A stretch of DNA of 12,321 nt. It comes from Minisyncoccota bacterium (GTDB lineage: Bacteria; Patescibacteriota; Minisyncoccia; Minisyncoccales; GCA-002788555). Of this stretch, positions 1 through 6,526 are shown piece after piece (the stretch's first letter is position 1; every line of letters begins with the position of its first letter). The stretch covers positions 1 through 12,321 of the forward strand of contig JAQVET010000016.1 of the NCBI GenBank assembly GCA_028697615.1. Direction: 5' to 3'. A model generated the notes under the pieces. The model had not been told where the DNA came from, did not search any database, and saw only the letters and a program-made list of their open reading frames with translations. The position numbers and the translations under genes were made by a program.

Positions 1-24
1 GATAACCCCATTGTCGCTACTTAG

Positions 25-96
25 TAGCTCCAATGGGAATCGAACCCATGTTACCACCTTGAAAGGGTGGTGTCCTCACCGTTAGACGATGGAGCC
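25..96 (-). tRNA. tRNA-Glu (anticodon UUC)
   Basis: The minus strand folds as a complete tRNA. The acceptor stem GGCTCCA pairs with TGGAGCT (first pair is a G-U wobble), and the T arm ATGGG-TTCGATT-CCCAT is perfect. The anticodon stem-loop CCACC-CTTTCAA-GGTGG carries anticodon TTC, which reads GAA/GAG glutamate codons. The discriminator base is A at position 25. The following bases read CTA, so the CCA tail is not encoded and must be added after transcription. The D-arm contains the usual GG followed by GAGGAC. Confidence 0.95.
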
Positions 97-107
97 AAGA
101 TAAAATG

Positions 108-137
108 ATTTTACCAAAAAAGAGAAAAAAATGCCAA
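108..137 (-). promoter_or_regulatory. sigma70-type promoter of the tRNA-Glu gene
   Basis: Reading the minus strand, TTGGCA (132-137) lies 18 bp upstream of TAAAAT (108-113). Each matches its consensus at five of six positions. The -10 box ends 11 nt before the tRNA 5' end, a normal distance for a stable RNA promoter. The spacer is a T/C-rich run. Confidence 0.55.
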
Positions 138-177
138 CCCTACTATTAATATAAAGCTTATGGTGTTATTCGTTCTT

Positions 178-371
178 ATGAATAAAGAAAAAAATCCGTT
201 AGAAGGAGGGCCTTTTTTTGGCACCACCGGCCCCTTTAGCACCGATAAAAAGTTTATGGGGGGCTAACAATAGAAGATTTGAAAAGATTAATAGAAACTT
301 ACGGGAAAGACGCTAAAGTGGGGGATATCATTGCCAACGAAATTCTCAAAGAAAATAACCGCCAAAATTAA
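178..371 (+). pseudogene. small protein ORF interrupted by a -1 frame change at a G6 tract
   Basis: An ATG at 178 opens a 29-codon frame (beginning MNKEKNPLEGG, ending KKFMGG) that stops at TAA 265-267. A second open frame, one base back, continues at once from 264 as LTIEDLKRLIETYG and ends at TAA 369-371 (…KENNRQN). The two halves join across a run of six G (258-263), so restoring one G would give a single protein of about 64 residues with a Gly/Pro-rich head and a charged helical tail. Either a homopolymer deletion broke the gene, or the site is a programmed -1 frameshift, since the tract reads G GGG GGC in the zero frame. I do not recognise the family. The second half has no ATG of its own; only ATA 270 or TTG 279 are available. 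Confidence 0.4.
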
Positions 372-615
372 ACCCTCTCGCCGCTTACTCCATTTTTTAC
401 GCTCTAAAGAAAATCCCGAGGTTTGAAGGCTCGCTAACGCCGGGAGTTTGAAGCTAACCGGAAGTTGGAAGCTAATATGCTCAGGTGGTTTTAGGCCGTG
501 ATGGAAATACTATGGGAAAATCAAGAGGAAATACTGAGGCAATAGAAATAGATAATCTCTTGCGGCTATTTAATGAAAATCCTAATGAAAAAACTATTAA
601 GATTTGATAGGGGGC
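372..615. other. gene-poor stretch with repeat block a and a 31-codon ORF
   Basis: Apart from the repeat at 433-475, this stretch holds no convincing gene. A 31-codon plus-strand frame runs from ATG 512 to TGA 605-607 (MGKSRGNTEAIEIDN… ending KTIKI). Its composition is protein-like but there is no ribosome binding site and no recognised family. It may be the remnant of an N-terminus cut off by the following gene, which lies on the opposite strand. No tRNA, terminator or strong promoter is visible. Confidence 0.3.
433..475. repeat. dispersed repeat block a (degenerate double copy)
   Basis: Positions 433-457 read gctaacgccgggag followed by tttgaagctaa. Positions 458-475 repeat the second half as ccggaagttggaagctaa. 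The shared words (taacgccggg, gttggaagctaa) link it to blocks b, c and d elsewhere in the window. It lies just beyond the 3' end of the kinase gene at 616-1545, while block b lies beyond its 5' end. Confidence 0.7.
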
Positions 616-1545
616 TTATAGATACTTTTCAAAATAGATAAATTTTCTATACCTTCGGCACTGGCTAATTTTACTTATGTGTGAATCAGTCGGCAAATCC
701 GCAAAGAAAGTACAGGCATCAGCTAGACAGGAAAAACAGATCCATTTATATAAATTATTATCAGGAGATATTTTTTGAGGGGCAGATTTATTGTAACCTT
801 CCAAAAAAGACATAAATATCTCTTCCCAATGATGCTCTAAACCGTCGGGAAGCGACCACTCGGCTAAGGCAATTCCTAAGTCTTTAATAAGCGGGCCTCT
901 ACATGACCAGTCAAAATCAACAACTGCCGAAACGGAAAACTTGTTAAATAATATATTGTCGGGAATAAAATCATTGTGGATTATACCTAATTTATCTCTA
1001 CGTTCTCGAGCCCATTTCAAGTATAACTCAATCGTGTCTAGAAATTTGGGACCATCTTCCAATTTTATGATGGAATCTCTACGCAAAAGCGCTCTTTCAT
1101 ACTCTGTAAAAATGGTTCTTCTTTTACTATCGTCATAAGTAAAGGATAACCCCGTCGTATGCAACTGCCCGAGCGCTTTCCCCGCTGAGTAAGCGTACCG
1201 AGCGTCGGGTTTGACATTATTTTTAATCAAGACGGTTATGCCTGGAACAAAATAAAAGGCTACTACGATAACCCCATCAATCACTCCCCATAAGTTACCA
1301 TTTCTGGTTGGCAAAAGTTCAGCAACTGGTGCTTGGTGTTCAAAAAAATGACATAGTAATTTCGTTTCGAACTTAATAGTTTCGGCCACATCACGTTTAC
1401 TAACACGCAAAACGGCTTTATTCCCATTAGTGTGCTTAAAAACATATATATTATTATCTATGCCTTCTTTGAGCAGAGCTGGAGTAAATGAAAAATCAAA
1501 GGGGTAAAGAGCAAAAATTTGTGATATAAACTGCTGTATATTCAT
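616..1545 (-). CDS. APH/ChoK-fold small-molecule kinase (homoserine-kinase-like)
   Basis: This 309-residue cytoplasmic protein belongs to the aminoglycoside phosphotransferase/choline kinase fold, which transfers the ATP gamma-phosphate to a hydroxyl of a small molecule. The catalytic loop HNDFIPDN (190-197) carries the catalytic Asp192 and metal ligand Asn197. VVDFDWS (208-214) gives the second metal-binding Asp (Asp210). AVLRVSK (44-50) is the nucleotide-binding strand of the N-lobe, with Arg47 where many relatives have Lys. The HxDxxPDN form resembles the homoserine kinase type II/SrkA-like branch more than classical aminoglycoside-resistance enzymes, so no resistance role should be assumed. 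All core residues are intact and the length is typical. The gene stands alone between repeat blocks a and b. The ATG at 1545 has no clear Shine-Dalgarno sequence. The substrate is unknown. Confidence 0.85.
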   Translation of the reverse strand: MNIQQFISQIFALYPFDFSFTPALLKEGIDNNIYVFKHTNGNKAVLRVSKRDVAETIKFETKLLCHFFEHQAPVAELLPTRNGNLWGVIDGVIVVAFYFVPGITVLIKNNVKPDARYAYSAGKALGQLHTTGLSFTYDDSKRRTIFTEYERALLRRDSIIKLEDGPKFLDTIELYLKWARERRDKLGIIHNDFIPDNILFNKFSVSAVVDFDWSCRGPLIKDLGIALAEWSLPDGLEHHWEEIFMSFLEGYNKSAPQKISPDNNLYKWICFSCLADACTFFADLPTDSHISKISQCRRYRKFIYFEKYL

Positions 1546-1572
1546 GACAATAAGTCTTATAATATGCTTTAA

Positions 1573-1599
1573 ATTATATCATTAAGTGTGGAGGTGCAA
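1573..1599 (-). promoter_or_regulatory. possible promoter of the 616-1545 kinase gene
   Basis: On the minus strand a perfect TATAAT lies at 1573-1578, with TTGCAC at 1594-1599 as a -35 candidate. The spacer is only 15 bp, shorter than ideal. The -10 box ends 27 nt before the ATG at 1545. The -10 box is convincing and the -35 box is weak. Confidence 0.35.
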
Positions 1600-1755
1600 C
1601 CAAATCTCTCATGACTCAACCAGTCATTTTTTATGCTCTTACCTTGATTTCTTAAACTTAAAGCCAACCCATGAGTAAGAACGATTTTGGTTGTTTGTTT
1701 CACAATGTCCATATCCCACTAAATTCCGTCAAACCAAGTTTGACTTGGTTAAATA
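1600..1755. other. intergenic remnant with a short ORF and a hairpin
   Basis: No convincing gene. A 47-codon minus-strand frame runs from ATG 1712 to TAA 1569-1571 (MDIVKQTTKIVLTHG…), overlapping the putative kinase promoter. It has no recognised family and may be chance or a gene remnant. A hairpin with 7 bp arms aaccaag (1732-1738) and cttggtt (1744-1750) and a 5 nt loop sits next to repeat block b. It lacks a T-run, so I do not call it a terminator. Confidence 0.3.
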
Positions 1756-1813
1756 AGCTATTTAACTATTTAACGCCGGGTTTAACTATTTAACGCCGGG
1801 GGTTGGAAGCTAA
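1756..1813. repeat. dispersed repeat block b, with an internal perfect 20 bp tandem duplication
   Basis: The block opens with agcta at 1756-1760. It then holds two identical 20 bp units at 1761-1780 and 1781-1800 (tttaactatttaacgccggg) and closes with ggttggaagctaa at 1801-1813. The outer parts match block c (10354-10383), so b is block c with an internal duplication. It lies about 30 bp from the broken 3' end of the left IS30 fragment. Confidence 0.85.
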
Positions 1814-1843
1814 AACCTTGGTTTTTTTAATCTCAAACTGGTG

Positions 1844-2107
1844 TTAAGCATGCAAGGGTTCATACACCAGACTCTTAAAGCTGTTGTTCTTAATTTCCCA
1901 GCTAACAGTGGAAACGTGCCGACCCAAGAGTTTAGCAATGGCTCGGCAACTTACACCTTGGTTTCTCCACTGAGCAATCAAGATCCTGTCTGCCTTAGTT
2001 AGTTTTCTATACTTTGGTATTTTACTCACCTCCATTCTGATCGTGGAGGCAATCTTATCTAAATCGCTGGGGAGTTGCGATCGTTTTGAGAACTCACACA
2101 GTTGCAT
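1844..2107 (-). pseudogene. IS30-family transposase, N-terminal fragment (left copy)
   Basis: The 87-residue product contains the IS30 N-terminal helix-turn-helix. KYRKLTKADRILIAQW (33-48) and CRAIAKLLGRHVSTVSWEI (54-72) match the family pattern for terminal-repeat binding, followed by YEPLHA. The frame then stops at TAA 1844-1846, where relatives usually have Gln (CAA). The sequence after that no longer resembles the family and runs into repeat block b. The rest of the regulatory region and the whole DDE domain are missing, so the fragment is inactive. The start is uncertain: ATG 2107 overlaps the terminal repeat, and ATG 2035, directly before the family-like region, may be the true start. 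It points in the same direction as the C-terminal fragment at 9842-10342. Confidence 0.85.
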
Positions 2108-2111
2108 TTAA
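2101..2111 (-). repeat. inner terminal inverted repeat of the left IS30 copy
   Basis: Reading inward on the minus strand, the end contains TTAAATGCAAC. Its core AATGCAAC also occurs in inverted orientation at 9830-9837, beyond the stop of the right IS30 fragment. This fits the left and right ends of the same element family. The exact IS boundary and any target duplication cannot be fixed from the window alone. Confidence 0.5.
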
Positions 2112-2130
2112 TACAGCTATAAAGTATTAT
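2102..2130 (+). promoter_or_regulatory. outward hybrid promoter at the IS30 end driving the plus-strand island operon
   Basis: TTGCAT (2102-2107), inside the IS30 end, lies exactly 17 bp before TATTAT (2125-2130) in the adjoining DNA. The -10 box ends 7 nt before the ATG at 2138, so the transcript would start at or next to the start codon and be leaderless. No Shine-Dalgarno sequence precedes 2138, consistent with this. Confidence 0.5.
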
Positions 2131-2137
2131 TACTCTT

Positions 2138-3139
2138 ATGAAGTCAAGAAACATACCAATGACAAGACAATCTGAAATATATGACAGTTTTGGGATAAAA
2201 ACAGAAAAGATTGAAATTCCTACTCTAACCTCCAATAGAGAAGACTGGTACAAACAACGGTTTTACCTTAGTAACTCTGACGACCTTGTGCTCGTCACAG
2301 GATCCTATTCTTTCCAAGACAAACAGGTTATCTCTGTGGCAGGTGCCGGAGATTTCCCTATCAATTTTTATTATGCAGGCGCACGAAACGTGCTTTGTTT
2401 CGATATATCACCACAATCTTGTTTCTTTAGTGAGTTAAAGGTAGCAGCTTTAAGGCTGTTGAGCTATGAGTCCTTTGTTGAATTTTTCTACCCGCGAAAA
2501 TATTGGAGTAAGCATCCCCAAGAGGAAAAGCATTATTCAAACGAAATATATCCTTTCAATGTAGATACTTACAAAGATATTAGAGACGCGATATCAAAGC
2601 AATCAAGAATTTTTTTTGATTTGGCCTTCGATTCTCGAAAAGCAGGTGATTACTTGCGGATTACACCTGAGAGCGGGATAATCCTCCGCCGTGGTTTTTC
2701 CAGAGCAAAAAGATTTAATCCCTATCTAGCTTCAGAGGAAAGTTACTTTTTTGCGCAAAAGATATCCAAGACAAAACTCTTCGAGTTTTATCCCCTATCA
2801 GTGCAGGATTATTTCGAAAAATTCGACGGTGAATGTGATTATGTATACATCAGTAATATATTTTCTGATCAGTTTGACAAACTTATTCAGTTCAGCGAAA
2901 AACTATTAAAGACTGGCAAAATAAGGACCATTGGCATTACGCTATTTTATCCTTACGCAGACTCGGATTTGGAAGAAGAACTAAATAATAAGGAAGTGCG
3001 AAGGAGGATTGGGCTAGGTGACACTAATTGGAAAAAGATGAGCATTGTAAGAGGTAAGCGAGTTATCTTTATTGAAGATCTTAGCATTGAATATTTCAAA
3101 AGTCTGAAGCGAATTTATCTTGAAATTACATTAAAATGA
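2138..3139 (+). CDS. DUF3419/BtaA-like SAM-dependent protein
   Basis: This 333-residue soluble protein has a Rossmann-type SAM site. VISVAGAGDFPINFYYAGA (64-82) is the glycine-rich loop, followed by VLCFDISPQSCFFSELKVAA (85-104), where Asp89 would bind the SAM ribose. The line D-(I/L)-(S/N)-P-x-Q…LK-x-A-A…L-x-Y-E-x-F is the signature of DUF3419, the family of BtaA, which moves the 3-amino-3-carboxypropyl group of SAM onto an acceptor and releases methylthioadenosine. YVYISNIF (235-242) resembles the later substrate-side motif. No signal peptide or membrane segment is visible. The acceptor is unknown and betaine lipid synthesis should not be assumed. The gene opens the plus-strand operon, its TGA overlapping the next start codon as ATGA. 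ATG 2138 follows a -10 box directly; ATG 2159 is an alternative. Confidence 0.65.
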   Translation: MKSRNIPMTRQSEIYDSFGIKTEKIEIPTLTSNREDWYKQRFYLSNSDDLVLVTGSYSFQDKQVISVAGAGDFPINFYYAGARNVLCFDISPQSCFFSELKVAALRLLSYESFVEFFYPRKYWSKHPQEEKHYSNEIYPFNVDTYKDIRDAISKQSRIFFDLAFDSRKAGDYLRITPESGIILRRGFSRAKRFNPYLASEESYFFAQKISKTKLFEFYPLSVQDYFEKFDGECDYVYISNIFSDQFDKLIQFSEKLLKTGKIRTIGITLFYPYADSDLEEELNNKEVRRRIGLGDTNWKKMSIVRGKRVIFIEDLSIEYFKSLKRIYLEITLK

Positions 3140-4146
3140 ACAGCCTCACTAAGTTTCCAAATTTATCAGAAGAAACCAACATTTTAATGAATCAACTATC
3201 AAAAAAATTTGAACTCAGCTCCATAAAATTCGTAGATGAGAGGTTTAACGCTGTGTTTTCTGGAGCAAGCAATAGTTACGGACAAGTTATTATACGAATA
3301 GGCTCTGGAAGTTACAGGAAAGATTTCAGCGAAATTATTTCGCCTGAGATATGTGGGTATTTTGATCCAAACAAGTACAATAAAGAAGAAAAGCTAATCT
3401 CTATAGCAAATAAAGCAAAAATTCCAACTCCAACTATCATCGATCACGGATTTATCGACAATATTCCTTGGTGTATTGAAACAAAAGTTGCGGGATATTC
3501 AATGGAAGGTGTTTTGCATGATTTGAAATCGGTAATTAAAATTAAATTACTCAATGATATTGGTCATCTATTAGCAATGCTCCATTCTCAAGAGAGTCTT
3601 AGTGATGAAAATATTGTAGCAAAATATTGGGAGAGGAAAACTTCTATAGTCACCAGTAATTTACTAGTGCTAAATGTTTTTTCTCTTGAACAAATCAAAA
3701 AAATAAAACACACACTTAATAAACTGAAAAATAAAATGTTTGAAGTTAATAGAGGTCTAATTGGTCCAGTCCATATGGAAATTATTCCGAAGCACATATT
3801 TATTAACGGTAATTACTCGATAACTGGAATAATTGATTGGGAAACAGGCGAAATCAAGGGTGATACTTTTTGTGATATCGCATCGACTGCTTATTGGTTA
3901 AGCGGAAAAGGAGTCTATTTAAACGGTAGTCTTACTCTTACTAACGAAAAAGAGTTTAATTCTGTACTAGATGGTTATAGTTCAGCCATCCCAATAGATA
4001 AAACGAGTGTTCTTGATTCAATACCATTTTACGACCTCATGTGGCTTTTAAATATTCTCTGGGTAAAAACGTTTCAAGGTAAACCTTCTTTCATTGAGAG
4101 CAGAAAAGAACTTGTTAGTCATATAGTTGAAAACTTTTCAAAATAG
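3136..4146 (+). CDS. APH-fold kinase-like protein with altered catalytic loop
   Basis: The 336-residue protein has the APH/ChoK layout. The N-lobe includes VIIRIGSG (51-58). The hinge region IPWCIETKVAG (110-120) is followed by DIGHLLAMLHS (141-151), typical of the C-lobe helix. The catalytic loop reads HMEIIPKHIF (213-222) and is followed by GIIDWETGE (231-239), whose Asp234 is the metal-binding Asp. In the loop the normal HxDxxxxN is HxExxxxH: Glu215 replaces the catalytic Asp and His220 the Asn. Position-220 His is known in some APH branches, but the Asp-to-Glu change is unusual and could reduce or alter activity. The start overlaps the upstream stop (ATGA), implying translational coupling. 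The 3' end overlaps the convergent deaminase gene by 9 nt. The substrate is unknown. Confidence 0.75.
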   Translation: MNSLTKFPNLSEETNILMNQLSKKFELSSIKFVDERFNAVFSGASNSYGQVIIRIGSGSYRKDFSEIISPEICGYFDPNKYNKEEKLISIANKAKIPTPTIIDHGFIDNIPWCIETKVAGYSMEGVLHDLKSVIKIKLLNDIGHLLAMLHSQESLSDENIVAKYWERKTSIVTSNLLVLNVFSLEQIKKIKHTLNKLKNKMFEVNRGLIGPVHMEIIPKHIFINGNYSITGIIDWETGEIKGDTFCDIASTAYWLSGKGVYLNGSLTLTNEKEFNSVLDGYSSAIPIDKTSVLDSIPFYDLMWLLNILWVKTFQGKPSFIESRKELVSHIVENFSK

Positions 4147-5070
4147 ATATTTGAATGCAAGCTCATTAAGTTCAAGTATTTTGTCAATATTAAGTCCACA
4201 CTTTAATAAAGATGATAAATGGTCAGTCAAATCCCTTTTAAATATAGCAGGATCATCAGATCCAAAAACCATTGGAATATCGTAGTCTATAAATTTTTTA
4301 ATAGGATATTTTTCAAGCCCTGGAAGTGCTCCTGTAAATAAACCAGACAGTGGCGAAATTTCCAATATTATTCCAGATTCTTTAATTTTTTTAAGTATTT
4401 CGTCATCACCAGTTGCTACTAACGAGTGGGCGATTCTATTTGGTTTCATCTCAATTGCGGCAAATAGTGATTCAGACAAGCCAAAGTGTTCACCAGCATG
4501 TATAGTGGTAGGGATACCTCTTTCCCTTAATCTTAAGAATCCTTCTTTAAACTTCTCTGTCGGGAACTTGCGTTCGTCACCGTTTAAGTCAATTGCAACT
4601 ACAATGTCGCGGGGGCAGGAATTAAATAGTTGTTCTACAACTGATATTGAACCTTTTCCATCCTTTCTGTTAACACCAAGTTTGACCTTAAATTTAATAT
4701 TGGATCTTTTTGCAAACTTGGCGGAAGATAACAAAACAGAGATAAAATCATTTGCATCTAAACCTCTACGAATCATCCCCGCTGGATTTATCGTTAATTC
4801 TATATATGAGACATTATCCCTTATCTCTCTTTGTAAAATTATCTCTATTGATTTTTTAAGCCCAATCTTAGATGAAGTAATTTCTTTAGCAGCTGCCCAA
4901 ACATCGTAATTATAGAAAGACATCTTGTTTTCAAGAGGCTCGAACAGTTTTAAGTCGGTATTTGAAACTGAGGCTATCGCCCTCATATCCTGTACTGAAA
5001 GTGCTCCAGTTATATGGATATGACAATTAGCTTTTTTTGCTTTTCCAATTACCGCTTTATTAGAAGTCAT
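4138..5070 (-). CDS. adenosine/AMP deaminase-family metallohydrolase
   Basis: This protein of about 310 residues has the ordered motifs of the adenosine deaminase TIM barrel. Counted from ATG 5070, CHIHITGAL gives metal ligands His17 and His19. TTIHAGEHFG supplies zinc ligand His191 and catalytic Glu194. RIAHSL gives His215, and FGSDDP gives Asp272/Asp273. The usual (C/S)P(T/L)SN motif reads ISPLSGLF, with Gly in place of Asn; the SPLS form is closer to AMP deaminases. The family deaminates adenosine, AMP, methylthioadenosine or related 6-aminopurines, and all metal and acid/base residues are present, so an active enzyme is likely. It is the last gene of the minus-strand operon, 16 nt after the NDK-like gene. 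An in-frame TTG at 5079 could add three residues. A role on the methylthioadenosine released by a DUF3419-type reaction is attractive but inferred. Confidence 0.85.
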   Translation of the reverse strand: MTSNKAVIGKAKKANCHIHITGALSVQDMRAIASVSNTDLKLFEPLENKMSFYNYDVWAAAKEITSSKIGLKKSIEIILQREIRDNVSYIELTINPAGMIRRGLDANDFISVLLSSAKFAKRSNIKFKVKLGVNRKDGKGSISVVEQLFNSCPRDIVVAIDLNGDERKFPTEKFKEGFLRLRERGIPTTIHAGEHFGLSESLFAAIEMKPNRIAHSLVATGDDEILKKIKESGIILEISPLSGLFTGALPGLEKYPIKKFIDYDIPMVFGSDDPAIFKRDLTDHLSSLLKCGLNIDKILELNELAFKYLF

Positions 5071-5086
5071 CACATCCAAGCATAAA

Positions 5087-5785
5087 CTATTTTGAAGTTA
5101 GTTTTTGTGCCCACCTATCGTAGTTATACATGTTTTCGTCTCCAAACATTTCCCTTTTAGTATTCGTGTCAATAAGCAAATAGAGTCCGGCAAGTTCAGT
5201 TTCGTTATCAGGGCTATGTACCAAATGGTGAGTTAACTTAACATAATCTTCGTCAGAAAGAGTGCCTTGGTCTAATTTTCTGTCCATTTCTTCATACCTT
5301 TCCCTATCACTTGGCAACGGAATCGCACTACGGATTGATTTTCCCCAGCCGCCGTCTTCATCTCTTGTTTTATGCCTTTTAATTTTCCCTTTAATACTAT
5401 TAATTTCTTTTATAAAGTCGAAACTAACAGCTTCTGGGTCAGTTTGTTCAAAAGCTACCAATACGCTAGGCATCTTACCCAACGTCTTTGTAAAAGCGTC
5501 CAAGAATTCTCTTTTCAAGCCTGGGTAAATCAGCTGGACTTGGCTTGCCGTCATTCCTTCAAGAATCATAGCTCCAGATAATTCAACTCCAGGCGACTTT
5601 TCTTTTAGTCCTTCCAATATTCTAGCAATAATTTCTTCAGTTACGCCGAGATCTATAGCATCATGGCTAATTAGAATAAGACCAAATTTGCTGTTAACGT
5701 TTAGATTTTTGATCTCTGGGGATTCGACTTGCTCAGCCATAGACTTAGTTACGTTTTCAACCATACTGTTAACGAGAGAAGTCAA
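5087..5785 (-). CDS. divergent nucleoside-diphosphate-kinase-like protein
   Basis: The 232-residue product is alignable by eye with the NDK fold. FGLILISHDAI (34-44) matches the first strand, where NDKs have …IKPDA. EEIIARIL (50-57) follows as the first helix, then GVELSGAMILEGMTASQVQLIYPGL (66-90). IRSAIPLP (151-158) lies where NDKs have GTIRGDF. HHLVHSPDNETE (186-197) corresponds to NxVHGSDSxExA, so His190 is the candidate phospho-histidine. The Lys and Pro of IKPDA are replaced (Ser, His), and there are insertions of about 30 residues and a C-terminal extension, so true NDK activity is uncertain. The TTG start at 5785 overlaps the upstream kinase gene by 17 nt and has AGGA 7 nt upstream; ATG 5764 is the alternative. 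The operon context suggests phosphate transfer to a specialised nucleotide. Confidence 0.6.
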   Translation of the reverse strand: MTSLVNSMVENVTKSMAEQVESPEIKNLNVNSKFGLILISHDAIDLGVTEEIIARILEGLKEKSPGVELSGAMILEGMTASQVQLIYPGLKREFLDAFTKTLGKMPSVLVAFEQTDPEAVSFDFIKEINSIKGKIKRHKTRDEDGGWGKSIRSAIPLPSDRERYEEMDRKLDQGTLSDEDYVKLTHHLVHSPDNETELAGLYLLIDTNTKREMFGDENMYNYDRWAQKLTSK

Positions 5786-6524
5786 TTGGTATTCCTGAGT
5801 AATCTTGCGAATTATCCTTTAGAGCTTCTAGAAACGAGACAACCATCGTTCTATATGTATTAAAGCTACCATTATTTACTACATGAATGTCGGCCACTTT
5901 GTCTATGCTCTCTGAACCAAGTTCTCGCTTCCATTCATCTTTATCTAATACTTCTGCTCTTACTAAATCCAAAGGCTTACCTGTTTTTTTAGCTTCTCTT
6001 TCAATACGTTTTTCTAAATCTGCATCGATAAATATTGATAAGAATCTTATATCTGAAAATTGTTTAAAACGATCTACCATCCATTGGTGTTTAATAGTTT
6101 CTACAACCACAATTGGTACACCTGTTTCATTCATTAACTGTTTGTATTTGTTCAAAATCCTCTTTGCAGTTTCATCGGTTAAACTAGAATCAGAAGCTAT
6201 ACGTGTTCCATAATCGTAAGATGTTGGCTCATCACTCACGGCTCCCATCTCGTCTCTAACATCAGCAAGAGTTGCATAAATTTTTACGCGGTGACCAATC
6301 CCAGATTCTACTGCAAGTTTACCAAAAGTACTTTTGCCAGATTCACTAGTGCCGGAAATAAAAAGTACAACTGGCTTTTCCGAATTCTCAGGAGACATTG
6401 CTCGTCTGTAAGCTTCTGGATTATTTATTATTATTCGCAAACCATCGGTAGTTTCAACTTCCGTTTGGCCTGAGGCTCCAACTTGTTCAAACTCACTTTT
6501 AGTTATCCTTTCTAATCTAGGCAT
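5769..6524 (-). CDS. P-loop nucleotide-kinase-like protein
   Basis: The 251-residue protein has a clear Walker A motif, GTSESGKST (58-66), after the hydrophobic strand VVLFIS. VVVET (139-143) sits as the second core strand. FIDADLEKRIEREAKK (165-180) supplies the arginine-bearing lid typical of NMP- and dephospho-CoA-kinase-like enzymes. ADIHVVNNGS (211-220) is the C-terminal strand motif common in those kinases. A family member would phosphorylate a nucleotide or small metabolite in the cytoplasm. About 50 residues precede the P-loop, which is longer than usual, and I see no domain in them. The gene begins 2 nt after the methyltransferase stop and its end overlaps the NDK-like gene, so the two are likely translationally coupled and may act in sequence (monophosphate, then diphosphate). 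The substrate cannot be named. Confidence 0.75.
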   Translation of the reverse strand: MPRLERITKSEFEQVGASGQTEVETTDGLRIIINNPEAYRRAMSPENSEKPVVLFISGTSESGKSTFGKLAVESGIGHRVKIYATLADVRDEMGAVSDEPTSYDYGTRIASDSSLTDETAKRILNKYKQLMNETGVPIVVVETIKHQWMVDRFKQFSDIRFLSIFIDADLEKRIEREAKKTGKPLDLVRAEVLDKDEWKRELGSESIDKVADIHVVNNGSFNTYRTMVVSFLEALKDNSQDYSGIPIDFSR

Positions 6525-6526
6525 AT

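Noticed and set aside
616..1545. Aminoglycoside resistance gene
   Set aside because: Only the general APH fold is supported; the loop HNDFIPDN is closer to homoserine-kinase-like members, and nothing points to an antibiotic substrate.
1732..1750. Intrinsic terminator
   Set aside because: The hairpin has no T-run on either side in the proper position.
4505..4909. 134-codon plus-strand ORF
   Set aside because: It lies wholly antisense to the deaminase gene, which has clear motifs; it is a shadow frame.
4138..6524. RADAR-like defence pair (adenosine deaminase plus P-loop protein)
   Set aside because: RADAR uses a large multidomain ATPase and a deaminase much longer than 310 residues. Here the P-loop protein is a small nucleotide-kinase type and the genes sit in a metabolic-looking operon.
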